A DNA stretch of 34,868 nt from Allopusillimonas ginsengisoli (GTDB lineage Bacteria > Pseudomonadota > Gammaproteobacteria > Burkholderiales > Burkholderiaceae_B). Below the pieces are notes generated by a model. The model did not search any database. It was not told where the DNA came from and saw only the letters and a program-made list of their open reading frames with translations. Below are positions 8,003 to 15,864 of the stretch, in pieces. Where the stretch lies: positions 1 through 34,868 of the forward strand of contig RAPG01000021.1 of NCBI GenBank assembly GCA_005239165.1, read 5' to 3'. The position numbers and the translations under genes are program-made. Positions within the stretch are counted from its first letter, which is position 1, and each line of letters starts with the position of its first letter.

Positions 8003-10492
8003 TCAACGCCAGCCAACGATATCGGTGTCGCAGACATACAGGCGTAGCTTTTCGTTCAAAGGAAAATCCCCGCACATTACGGCAAGGAGTTCGCGGATAG
8101 TCGGACGGGCGCCGTAACGGATTGAATTCAATGCAGTGTGCCAACGTGTCGCCCCGTTTTGAGATCCTCCCGGTAGGTCGGAATTCTTGCCCCCGGCACG
8201 TGACCAGAGTTCGTCGCTATCCGGACCGCTTGGATAGAGTTCACAAGCCACTTTCTCGAATGCGTTCCACTTCTCGGCAGCGCTGGGTTTCGAGATTCCA
8301 AGCATCCAACGCGTATAAAAGTTGAGTAGGTCTACGCACAGTCGTAGCCCCGGCATGAGATCTGGACGATGGTCGGCAAGCCGGTCCGAAAGATACTTGG
8401 CCGCTCGGACCCAGCGTCGGGATGCTACAAGCGTACCCAACTGCTCGGAATCCGTACGAGACAGAATGTGAACTCTCCTCAAGAGGTTGTCCAGCCATGT
8501 GATGAACATCTCTTCGCGGAACGAAGGAAGGGCACTGACGATTGAGAGGCACGCATCAACCGTCACCGATGTTCTTTCAAGCACGGACCGCAAGCTCGAA
8601 CTTGAGATGATTGCGTGCTCAAGCGCGGCTTCAGGGGGAGTCATCACCGCGCCTTTCGCAGCGACGTCTAGCCAGCCGGTGGCGGTTGTTTGCAGGTAAT
8701 GGTGATACTGCGAAGCGGGCAGAAGGGACCACAGCCGCGCCCGCTCCGGGGTCGCGCTGAGGTCAGCCAAGGGTGTCTGTGCTAGCGCCTCAAGGAGGGG
8801 GGTATCGACGGGTCGTCCTTCGGCAAGTTGAGCTACAACGGTGTCGCGCACACTGATGGCATTGCTTGGTGCGTTCCACAGGGAAGAGTTTTTGCCCATC
8901 GCAGCGCCCCACACCCTTTGCTCGGTTATGTCCTCGCAACGGATGTTAGACAGGATCTGGGGGTGTGCAGCGGCCAGGTCTGCACACAATTCAACCAAGC
9001 GCGTGTCCTTATGCGCGAGTGCGCACTCCAACGTCTGGAGAGGACTCGCGTACCGGAGGGCTGACCGCAAACCGGCGCTGTGGTCTGGACTCTTGTCTAC
9101 CTTGAGTTGCTGAGCTGTTGCATCGAGGGGGGGCAGCGTTGACGCCAGTACGGCACCGTACGCTGTCAGCCAGCGTTTCTTCAGCAGTGGCGATAGCAGG
9201 TGGGTCGGAGTCTTGACGTGGAGATTTCTTGGCACTTCTCCCGCCAGCCGCTGCTCAACGGCCGCGTCACCCGGTAGGGTGCCTGCGGCCGCGGCGAACG
9301 CGGCCGGACAACGCTCGGCCCATCTCCAGATTGCTTTGAAAATGGTGGGCTTGTCTCGACGAGCAGCAGTTGATAAGCCGACTGTTACCGCAGCGCGCCA
9401 CGGCGGTAATGCGAGATCCTCATCAATCGACGCTGTGAATATCTCGATCAAGTCGCTATCGTCCGCTGGCGCAAACACGAGGTTGCTGACGAGGAGCTCA
9501 ACGGCCGACCAGAGCGGCCGCGTGTTGGAAAAACCGGAAAGTGCCAAATTCCTCATCGGCAGCAGTTGCTTGCAGCTTGCGCCTGGAATCAAGGCCGTGA
9601 AACGACTGATGAGCTTGTTCTTGATGCTTACGCCGAGCGTCGGCTGATTTGATAGGCCGTCTGCCAAGCGTATGGCAGCCAGCAAATCATCGAAGCTTTC
9701 GCTGCCAGAGAGGACGGTGTGCAACCGTTCAAGCCTGCTCAGATCCCTGAGCGTATGAACCTCAACTCCGATGTCCTCGGCGAGAGCCAGGATTGGCTGC
9801 GCGTCGCGCTGGCCGCAGAGAATCCCTGCGGATTCAGAATCCGGGGTTTGATCACCTGATCTGATTATGCGGTGCTTCATCCAGCGAGCTTGGAGCTGCT
9901 CGGGAGTGCATACAACCGTCGGCGTAGGTTGCTCTATCATGTCGCTCGGACCGAAGCTCAGCCGGAACGCAAAGGTTCGCCTTAGGGCCGGCCAGAGGTT
10001 CCTCCACAGTGAATCGACTAGGAGTTCAAATCCCTCGACGCCCAGTCGGACAACTGGGGCTAGTCCTTGATCTGCCAACGCGTTGGCAGTACCGATCAGG
10101 TCAGCGGCGAGCGCGTGGTTGCTGTCGGCAGCATCAAGCTCAAGAGTGGCAACAGAACCGGGGCAGTCTGTGACCGAGGGTGCCAGCCGCTCAAACAACG
10201 CAGCTAGGCTTCCAACCTCACACATATCGTCCAGGCTGACGATTAGTGCGTGAGTGAGCACCATACCGCCGCGCGACGCGCTCGAATCCAGGAACGTGCG
10301 AGCGAGAACGTAGTAGTCGTCGATGGGAAAGCCGCGAACGAACGGCGACCAAGCCTGGACACCTGGGGGCACTGCATCTGGCAGGTCGAGCTTTGATGCA
10401 ATGGCAGCAGCTATGGGCACATTCGGACTCGATGCTCTGAGTCCGTGACCGCGGCCTGGGACCTCGCCATAGATGGCCTGCTCCACTCGCAT
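8003..10492 (-). CDS. GAP1-like GTPase-associated protein with C-terminal EAD1
   Basis: An 829-residue protein. The N-terminus (MRVEQAIYGEVPGRGHGLRA, then a Phe-Val-Arg-Gly region and a stretch around THALIV) matches the GAP1-N family, GTPase-associated protein 1. The middle ~500 residues are alpha-helical and repeat-like. The final ~90 residues are an EAD1 domain with LYPSGP, LWSRAGG and RWHTALNSI, parallel to the tail of the caspase encoded next. It follows the double-GTPase-1 gene with a 4-base gap, so the two are certainly co-translated. Its likely role is the scaffold that passes the GTPase state to EAD1-bearing effectors. This is known only from comparative genomics, as far as I recall. 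Confidence 0.8.
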   Translation of the reverse strand: MRVEQAIYGEVPGRGHGLRASSPNVPIAAAIASKLDLPDAVPPGVQAWSPFVRGFPIDDYYVLARTFLDSSASRGGMVLTHALIVSLDDMCEVGSLAALFERLAPSVTDCPGSVATLELDAADSNHALAADLIGTANALADQGLAPVVRLGVEGFELLVDSLWRNLWPALRRTFAFRLSFGPSDMIEQPTPTVVCTPEQLQARWMKHRIIRSGDQTPDSESAGILCGQRDAQPILALAEDIGVEVHTLRDLSRLERLHTVLSGSESFDDLLAAIRLADGLSNQPTLGVSIKNKLISRFTALIPGASCKQLLPMRNLALSGFSNTRPLWSAVELLVSNLVFAPADDSDLIEIFTASIDEDLALPPWRAAVTVGLSTAARRDKPTIFKAIWRWAERCPAAFAAAAGTLPGDAAVEQRLAGEVPRNLHVKTPTHLLSPLLKKRWLTAYGAVLASTLPPLDATAQQLKVDKSPDHSAGLRSALRYASPLQTLECALAHKDTRLVELCADLAAAHPQILSNIRCEDITEQRVWGAAMGKNSSLWNAPSNAISVRDTVVAQLAEGRPVDTPLLEALAQTPLADLSATPERARLWSLLPASQYHHYLQTTATGWLDVAAKGAVMTPPEAALEHAIISSSSLRSVLERTSVTVDACLSIVSALPSFREEMFITWLDNLLRRVHILSRTDSEQLGTLVASRRWVRAAKYLSDRLADHRPDLMPGLRLCVDLLNFYTRWMLGISKPSAAEKWNAFEKVACELYPSGPDSDELWSRAGGKNSDLPGGSQNGATRWHTALNSIRYGARPTIRELLAVMCGDFPLNEKLRLYVCDTDIVGWR

Positions 10493-10496
10493 TCGC

Positions 10497-11333
10497 TCAG
10501 GTTCCGTCGGCCATCAAGCGTTGGATCGGCAGGGTAATGTCGGTGTTCTTCACCCCGTTGGGTAGCACCACGTAGCCGAACTCTTCGGGGCCGTGGGTTG
10601 CGTATTCCCGGTCCGCCTCCGTCTGACTGAGCGCGCGTCCGAGGGCCGACAGGCCAATGACAGTAGGCGACGTCCAATTGCTGCGCACGAACGACCACAG
10701 CATCGGCAATCGAGACGCCAGTAGGTCAGCCGGCAGCTCCGTCGTTTCAAGCTCATCCCAGCAGCTCAGCAAGATGGTCAAACGAGGCTTACGAAGCGGT
10801 CGGTCCAAGTGGAACTGCGCCAGGTAGAGCAGCATTTGAAGGAGCTCGACTGTCCTTGCTTGGTCTGACGGCTCGTATGCGGTTGTCTCTCCCTGGGGCT
10901 CAGCCGCAGCGAATGACTGCAGCGGGCGTGAGAACAGGTCATCTTCGGACCGAAGCGAATGCAGTCTGATGAGTAAGACCCAGTCCGTGGCTTCGAGCAC
11001 GCGGTCGCGCCAGGCGGCCGGGATCCGGCGCTGCGTGACAAGGTTGCGGACCTGTTCGCCGCCATAGTCCGGCCAAATCAGTTCGGCGTAGCGGTCGCTC
11101 TCGTCCGTAATGGGCCAGACGCTCTCGATGTAAGTGCTGGCCGGTGTGTGATCGGTCGACTTTCCTTCGGTCAGGCAACTGAGAGCTGTAGTGAATGCCT
11201 CCAAGTTCGTTGGAGCACCGGACATCTTGAGCGCACATGCCTTGACCATGAGCCGCTTCAAAAACTGGGCCCCGTAGTGAGTCTTCCCGACGTTCGACTC
11301 GCCTACCAATAAGATGGTGTGTTGAGCATTCAC
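10497..11333 (-). CDS. TRAFAC-type GTPase (double-GTPase 1-like)
   Basis: A 278-residue P-loop GTPase. The Walker A / G1 motif GESNVGKT is at residues 11-18, a G3-like WPDYGGEQ lies near residue 90, and SCWDE stands at the G4 (NKxD-like) position. The divergent G3 and G4 fit the DO-GTPase1 family, which pairs with a second GTPase made by the gene just upstream. The start codon is GTG at 11333, only 3 bases past the stop of the upstream gene. The protein probably acts as the molecular switch of the conflict system, in complex with GAP1 and the partner GTPase. Confidence 0.8.
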   Translation of the reverse strand: MNAQHTILLVGESNVGKTHYGAQFLKRLMVKACALKMSGAPTNLEAFTTALSCLTEGKSTDHTPASTYIESVWPITDESDRYAELIWPDYGGEQVRNLVTQRRIPAAWRDRVLEATDWVLLIRLHSLRSEDDLFSRPLQSFAAAEPQGETTAYEPSDQARTVELLQMLLYLAQFHLDRPLRKPRLTILLSCWDELETTELPADLLASRLPMLWSFVRSNWTSPTVIGLSALGRALSQTEADREYATHGPEEFGYVVLPNGVKNTDITLPIQRLMADGT

Positions 11334-11336
11334 AAA

Positions 11337-12287
11337 CTATCTCCTACCGAATCGAAAAAGCGGGTCGTGACAAGACGCTTCTGTCGTGGGCAAGTCCACC
11401 CCCGCGCGCTTGGTGCTAAGAATCCAGCCAAACAGCTCGCGGAAGCCCTCAGCAGCGTTGGCGTCGCCATGAGGGGACACGCTGACTGTGAATTCCGGGA
11501 CGCTTGATGAGACTGACGCCACCGCTTTTCTGATCTGCGCCTCTATGGTTGGTACCACGTCTATGTCGCCCTTCGTCCAGACAAGAGCCAGACTCCGCCC
11601 GCGGGTCTCGGCTACTGCGCGCTGAGCAAGCAGCTGAAAGTCGTTTCGAGCGGACCCCATCTTGGGTCCAGCAAGTGCCTGACGATCAGCAATCAGCAGC
11701 GTGACGTCTGCGTGTCGGGCAATCCAACGAGCCCCTTCCGCGTCGGCTGCGTGCTCGTTGATCGCCCATTTCTGAAACCACTCTCCGGGTGCATCGGCAA
11801 AAAGAAGATCGCGCAGCGACCCATTCTCACGGCGAAAACCAAGATGAAGCATGCCAGGTGCTCGAGCCGCTCCGCTGGGTGTGTGGGGCGGAAAGCTTGG
11901 GGGCTGCCCCGGCTTCCAGCGCAGACAGGTCGCCACCGCCTCCCAACCTGCCAGCGTGTAAGAGTTGCTGAAATAATTGGCGTTGGTAGTCAATGCACCT
12001 CGACCCAGCAGCAGGTAGAAAGCGCCCAGGATGGTGGTCTTGCCTGCGTTTTCCGGGCCGACGATACCGACAGTGATGGGTTTGACCTTGCCGCTGATGA
12101 AATTGAGGTCAGACTCTCCCATCGCCAAACCGCTCCATGGCAGCTGCATCTGGTCGGAGTCAGGCGGGGCTGCCACCGCGCCCGTGCTGACACGCTTCCA
12201 CTCGGGGCACATATCGCGTCGGATGTGGCCCAGCGTGCAGGTGGTGTTGTCGTCAGCGAAACAGTTGGGTTGGGGGCAGCTGTCCAT
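11337..12287 (-). CDS. Zinc-finger TRAFAC-type GTPase (double-GTPase 2-like)
   Basis: I start this gene at the ATG at 12287, 7 bases after the GASH stop and behind an AAGG, giving 316 residues. A longer frame to 12356 would overlap the upstream gene by 62 bases. Cysteines 4, 9, 17 and 27 with His21 suggest a small zinc-binding knuckle at the N-terminus. The P-loop GPENAGKT is at residues 77-84. The G3-like segment FADAPGEWF follows, and VWTKGD fits the G4 T/NKxD motif. This is typical of DO-GTPase2 proteins that accompany DO-GTPase1. The exact contact between the two GTPases is unknown. Confidence 0.8.
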   Translation of the reverse strand: MDSCPQPNCFADDNTTCTLGHIRRDMCPEWKRVSTGAVAAPPDSDQMQLPWSGLAMGESDLNFISGKVKPITVGIVGPENAGKTTILGAFYLLLGRGALTTNANYFSNSYTLAGWEAVATCLRWKPGQPPSFPPHTPSGAARAPGMLHLGFRRENGSLRDLLFADAPGEWFQKWAINEHAADAEGARWIARHADVTLLIADRQALAGPKMGSARNDFQLLAQRAVAETRGRSLALVWTKGDIDVVPTIEAQIRKAVASVSSSVPEFTVSVSPHGDANAAEGFRELFGWILSTKRAGVDLPTTEASCHDPLFRFGRR

Positions 12288-12294
12288 GGGCGCC

Positions 12295-12896
12295 TTATTT
12301 CTTCTTGGCCCGCTTAGCTGGGCTGGGGCTGGTGGCGCGTGCAGTCTGGAGCTCACGAAATAGGTATGTTCCCCAGTCGGACGGGGTCATTTTTGTGGAA
12401 CTTTCCAAACCACTTAGGGCGCGCAGGGTAGTCGCTTCGACTGTGCCTGAGTCCTGCGGGTGCCCAATCAACGACAGCAGCGGGCCTCGACCAACTGGTG
12501 CAGGCGCGTACTGAGCCGCCAGCGCGCGGAAAGGCTGCATGAGTTCGGTTATCCTGGCGTCGCGCACAAGGCTAGCGACGTCACGCTCACTATTGCCCTG
12601 ATCATCTTTTTCAGTTGGAAGGCAGCGGATGGCTTCCCGCAGAAAGGCCGATACGCTCGCTGGTGAGTAAGTTGGCACCTGTTCATGCAGGTCGAGCGCC
12701 ATCAAAGCTGAGGCCTCGAACGGCGACAGATCAAGGTAGCTCGCATGAGCGCTCGGGGAATATAGCGCTTCCTTCCACCACAGCAGGTTCGTGCGGCGCT
12801 GCAGGCCTGCCGTCGCCCCGCTAAAGCTGGTTAACGCCTTGTCAACGTGAGCGGTGACCGCCTTCGCCAACGTAGAAAGTGGGCCCTGTGCAGTTA
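12295..12896 (-). pseudogene. GASH-like all-helical protein, 5' end lost
   Basis: About 200 helical residues ending in a basic tail (PAKRAKKK). Its place at the head of a DO-GTPase2 / DO-GTPase1 / GAP1 operon and its helical make-up fit the GTPase-associated system helical protein (GASH), which in my recollection is about twice this long. The frame has no proper start. It opens with a TTG inside foreign palindromic repeats at 12896-12912 and meets a stop codon just upstream, so the 5' half and the native promoter were removed by a recombination event. If the operon is still expressed, it must use a new promoter. Assignment to GASH is by context and therefore moderate. Confidence 0.6.
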
Positions 12897-12959
12897 AGCA
12901 TAAAGTGGCCAAATGGCCAGCTTATGCTTTATTCCCGTTTGGCCACATTATGCTTTATT
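12896..12959. repeat. Three ~20-bp repeats at the truncation junction
   Basis: Three copies of a TTTGGCCACATTATGCTTTATT-like unit: an inverted one at 12896-12913 and two direct ones at 12912-12933 and 12938-12959. The inverted pair share a short palindrome around TGGCC. Clusters like this at the edge of inserted DNA are typical binding sites for a transposase or tyrosine recombinase. The junction with the GASH fragment falls exactly at the first copy. The owner of the end is not identified. The following stretch 12960-13177 has no gene but holds two hairpins. Confidence 0.65.
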
Positions 12960-13052
12960 GGGGCTGATGTGCTAGGCTAATGGGGTTTGCCTGTAAAACG
13001 TGCTGATTTTGCGATTTTATGGATCAGGCAGGCGCGACGGATACACATAAAA

Positions 13053-13075
13053 AACGGAACCTATTTGGTTCCGTT
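13053..13075. terminator. Stem-loop, probable terminator
   Basis: AACGGAACC / GGTTCCGTT make a 9-bp perfect stem with a 5-nt TATTT loop, preceded by an A-run, so on the minus strand the stem is followed by a T-run. Read leftwards, it would end transcription coming from the cassette region before the GASH remnant. A second small hairpin (ACATCC / GGATGT) lies at 13111-13128. Confidence 0.6.
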
Positions 13076-13177
13076 GGCATTTGATTGCTGCTTGTTTTGG
13101 CGCTGGTTTTACATCCTATGCAGGATGTGGTTTCCAATATTAATGAGCTTGGCTGGGCGTAAGGTCGGCTTACGACC

Positions 13178-13336
13178 TATTGTGTTGAAAAACTCGAAAT
13201 TTGCCGAGCAACCTGCAGCCAACAAAAAATAGACCCTTCAGATCGCTCCACATTCAACGATCTGACTCGCGATAATGGGTGAACCACCCTGCGAAGTAGG
13301 ATTGAGTGAAGTCAAATTGAGTTTTTCAACACAATA
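13178..13336 (+). repeat. 159-bp MITE-like element, copy A
   Basis: Ends are TATTGTGTTGAAAAACTC and its inverse, and both sides carry a 4-bp GACC direct repeat (13174-13177 and 13337-13340) that fits a target duplication. The left interior encodes KFAEQ..AA.KK followed by a stop, like the tail of a transposase, so the element looks like a shrunken insertion sequence. Copy B at 14405-14563 has the same length and is nearly identical but inverted. Confidence 0.85.
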
Positions 13337-13381
13337 GACCCGAAGCGGTCAGTCATAGATATCTATGCAAGCGTGTAGCGC

Positions 13382-13446
13382 AATGCTAATGCCTGAATTA
13401 AGCCGCGCTGCGAAGCGGCGTTTCGGCTTGAACGATTTGTTAGAGC
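13382..13446 (-). other. Integron attC site (aadA type)
   Basis: Read on the minus strand the site starts GCTCTAACAAATCGTTCAAG. It continues through the imperfect palindrome with CGCCGCTTCG and GCGCGGCTTAATTCAGGC, very like the attC of aadA cassettes. The stop codon of the upstream gene is inside the GCTCTAAC core, as is usual in cassettes. The far core reads ATTAG rather than GTTAG, so one crossover site may be damaged. It marks the gene at 13440-14213 as a former integron cassette. Confidence 0.85.
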
Positions 13447-14213
13447 GTGTCTGCGACTTCCCATCCGGCATGAGTAAGCTCAAACATTTCGCCTTTGCTC
13501 CCCATTTGCGTTACTAGCCCCTTTGACACTAAAGATTTCAGCGCAGAATCGTACTTCGAGAAGTCGCGACTGTGTCCTTCCCCGAAGGTATACGACCCAA
13601 TTTGAATAGTGCGTCCCCCTAGATGGTGGGTTCTCATAATGCTGCCTGTTTCGTCCTGGGCTGCAGCCTTTATTATTTCCTTCTCTGTTACGGACAGACG
13701 CATACTATTGGCCTTATCCTCAACATCGTGCGACATTTTATTTCGTTCGCGACGAAGCACTTCGATCTCTTGCTTAAGTTTCTCTTTGAGCTGCTCGTCC
13801 TCAATCTCAAGAACCTCTTCGTCTCTTTTTGCGCGTTCAATAAGTTCGGATTCTTTGCTGGCGAACAAGTCAGCTCTAGATTGTTCCAGTTGAGTTTTTC
13901 TGATAGTTTTTCGATGCTCAAAATCCAGATGAAGATTGTCCATGCACTCGAAGGGACGTTTTGAAATGAAACCGAATATAAATCTGATCCAAGGTGATGC
14001 GAGCGTTACAAGCGCACCTACAAGCAAAGGGAGGAGCAATAAGCTCCATACACTCGTCTGAGCATCAAATGCTTCCAATCGGCTCTGGGGCGCTCCTGTC
14101 GTCACCGCCAAGAGAAATAGTCCCCGCCAGTTAAAACCTATAAACGCTAGCAGCGCATAGCCAAAGTACGGCGCCTTTATCCGCGCACTGATTGCATCGA
14201 GAAGGTCGTTCAT
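13440..14213 (-). CDS. Cassette-borne membrane/coiled-coil/winged-helix protein
   Basis: A 257-residue protein without a family name I recognise. Two hydrophobic segments span about residues 15-38 and 54-82. Residues 105-165 are a long charged coiled coil (EIEDEQLKEKLKQEIEVLRR). The C-terminal ~70 residues look like a winged-helix domain ending in FELTHAGWEVADTL, which resembles a DNA-binding MarR-like wing. It has an attC directly downstream and a GTTAGAGC core 26 bases upstream of its start (14246-14239), so it is one complete gene cassette. It lies between two inverted MITE copies and points against the neighbouring cassette-like gene. Confidence 0.75.
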   Translation of the reverse strand: MNDLLDAISARIKAPYFGYALLAFIGFNWRGLFLLAVTTGAPQSRLEAFDAQTSVWSLLLLPLLVGALVTLASPWIRFIFGFISKRPFECMDNLHLDFEHRKTIRKTQLEQSRADLFASKESELIERAKRDEEVLEIEDEQLKEKLKQEIEVLRRERNKMSHDVEDKANSMRLSVTEKEIIKAAAQDETGSIMRTHHLGGRTIQIGSYTFGEGHSRDFSKYDSALKSLVSKGLVTQMGSKGEMFELTHAGWEVADTL

Positions 14214-14404
14214 GCTTCCTCCAGAAGCGTGTAAATGCGCTCTAACTAAGAATGGACTACAGCCAGACTAATGATGGTCGATTAAAAGTATTACATATAG
14301 TAACGCAATCGGATGGCTCATTAATTATGCATCGAAGGATGCTACTCTTTGCGAGCGTCAGCTCCTAGCCGATTGTAGCCAACGACCAGAGGCGGAATCC
14401 GACC

Positions 14405-14563
14405 TATTGTGTTGAAAAACTCGATTTGACTTCACTCAATCCTACTTCGCAGGGTGGTTCACCTATTACCGCGAGTCAGATCGTTGAATGTGGAGCGATC
14501 TGAAGGGTCTATTTTTTCTTGGCTGCAAGTTGCTCGGCAAATTTCGAGTTTTTCAACACAATA
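14405..14563 (-). repeat. 159-bp MITE-like element, copy B (inverted)
   Basis: This has the same length and ends as the copy at 13178-13336, in opposite orientation, with only a handful of substitutions between them. It too is flanked by GACC on both sides (14401-14404 and 14564-14567). The stretch 14247-14404 before it contains no gene. Confidence 0.85.
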
Positions 14564-14701
14564 GACCCAATGCGGTCGTTCGCCGAACTCATATAATCAC
14601 AGGAGCCAAGAGCAACTCTGTTGATAATTGTTCTATTACGACTTCACCTTCACCACAAAGTCGTGCGTGCTGGTGGCGTTAAAAGGATAATGTGATCAGC
14701 C

Positions 14702-15745
14702 ATGATATATGAAACAACGTTAAAGAAAATTTGCCGCTTACCGAAGGTGACCGAAGAACAAATCCATGCGTTATTTCTTAAGCAAGGAAACTCTACGGTT
14801 CAAGTCGTTCCTAAAAATATAGGAAGGCCCGGCTTTGAAATAATAACGAGTGAGGGTACTTGCTTTGTAACTGAACGAGCCATTGATTATTACAACAAAC
14901 ACTGGGGTCGCGTTACGGGACTTCAAGAGAGAATGCTTGACTTGGCTATACCTGTTCCGCTTTATATTGGCGAAGGAACAATATCCAGAGAAATATCTGA
15001 AATAAATCTCTCAAAAAAACCAAAGAACAAATCCGACGAGTGGTTGCATAACAATTTCACTATAGAAGTGGCACTAACATATTTTCTGAGATATTTCTCT
15101 GAAAGCAACAGTCTTAAAGATTACAAAACAATAATTTTCGAAGCTATTGAAGCTTATTATATGGGGATGGATCATATTGCGATAATGTCGCTTGTACCAG
15201 TATTCGAAGCCGGATTAAGAAACATACAAAATTCAGTTCTTGGAATGAGCACGCAGAATGTAAATGCCCAAGAATTTGAAAACGGATTGAAAAAATTAAT
15301 TCTTAACTGGGGGCAAAGAAGGACTAAAGAATATATTTGGTATCCTGGGAAATCCTATAACTCCGCTGTAGAAATAGACTTTTTAACTCATATTTGTCCT
15401 CAGGTTGATGTAATAAATGCGTTTCGCTTATTTTTTTCACATGTTTTATACAAGAACAGCGCTCAGGGAGTCACGGGGTTGAATAGACATATAGTTGTCC
15501 ATATGCTTAAAAATGACTTCGATAATCCAGCAAATTTCTCAAGAATTTTTCTGGCGCTGACTCATATAACGTTTATAGAAAGCCTAAGCAATCAAACCGT
15601 GCCATTTTTTTGGCCAGGATACAACGGCGATGATGAGGTAAAAGCATTGAGCATTTACATAAGGGAAATGTCTCAAAATTTCGGCGAACTTCGCATAGAT
15701 TTATTAAATCGTGCAGGCATAAGCAACTATGATTACAGCATTTAA
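14702..15745 (+). CDS. AT-rich cassette-like gene, HEPN-type Rx4H protein
   Basis: A 347-residue protein much richer in A+T than its neighbours, a sign of transfer. The second half is helical. It has AYYMGMDHIAIMSLVPVFEA (151-170) followed by GLNRHIVVHML, in which Arg262 and His267 make the Rx4H motif of HEPN RNase domains (similar to the NRHxxxHG motif of DUF4209-like proteins). HEPN proteins often act as RNA-cutting effectors in phage defence. No antitoxin is visible beside it. A GTTAAAA core lies 18 bases ahead of the start and an attC-like segment follows the stop, so it may be an integron cassette. The HEPN call rests on motif and spacing only. Confidence 0.65.
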   Translation: MIYETTLKKICRLPKVTEEQIHALFLKQGNSTVQVVPKNIGRPGFEIITSEGTCFVTERAIDYYNKHWGRVTGLQERMLDLAIPVPLYIGEGTISREISEINLSKKPKNKSDEWLHNNFTIEVALTYFLRYFSESNSLKDYKTIIFEAIEAYYMGMDHIAIMSLVPVFEAGLRNIQNSVLGMSTQNVNAQEFENGLKKLILNWGQRRTKEYIWYPGKSYNSAVEIDFLTHICPQVDVINAFRLFFSHVLYKNSAQGVTGLNRHIVVHMLKNDFDNPANFSRIFLALTHITFIESLSNQTVPFFWPGYNGDDEVKALSIYIREMSQNFGELRIDLLNRAGISNYDYSI

Positions 15746-15822
15746 CTAGCCTATTTATGGCCGCCGTCTGCTACCGCGACTTCGCCTCCACTTCGCAGCT
15801 GCATGTGCTGAGGACGTTATAT
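15740..15822 (+). other. attC-like segment after the HEPN-like gene
   Basis: The gene's stop lies within ATTTAAC (fits the RYYYAAC core), and about 70 bases later comes GTTATAT, an imperfect GTTRRRY core. A second imperfect core, GTTAAAA at 14678-14684, precedes the gene, with a 7-bp ACGACTT/AAGTCGT hairpin at 14638-14664. The central palindrome of this candidate is weak, so the call is tentative. The rest up to 15864 shows only a short hairpin (GGCCA/TGGCC). Confidence 0.35.
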
Positions 15823-15864
15823 CAGCACTCACTCAAAGGCCACTTCTGGCCGAAAGTAGCCGTT

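Noticed and set aside
8487..9647. Long plus-strand ORFs inside the GAP1-like gene
   Set aside because: They lie antisense within a clear coding gene of high G+C and have no recognisable domain; shadows of the real frame.
11712..12317. 201-residue plus-strand ORF opposite double-GTPase 2
   Set aside because: Antisense shadow of a gene with clear P-loop motifs; arginine- and glycine-rich translation without any domain.
12896..12959. XerC/XerD dif-like site
   Set aside because: The repeats do not match the dif arms or 6-bp centre, and three copies with mixed orientation fit an element end better.
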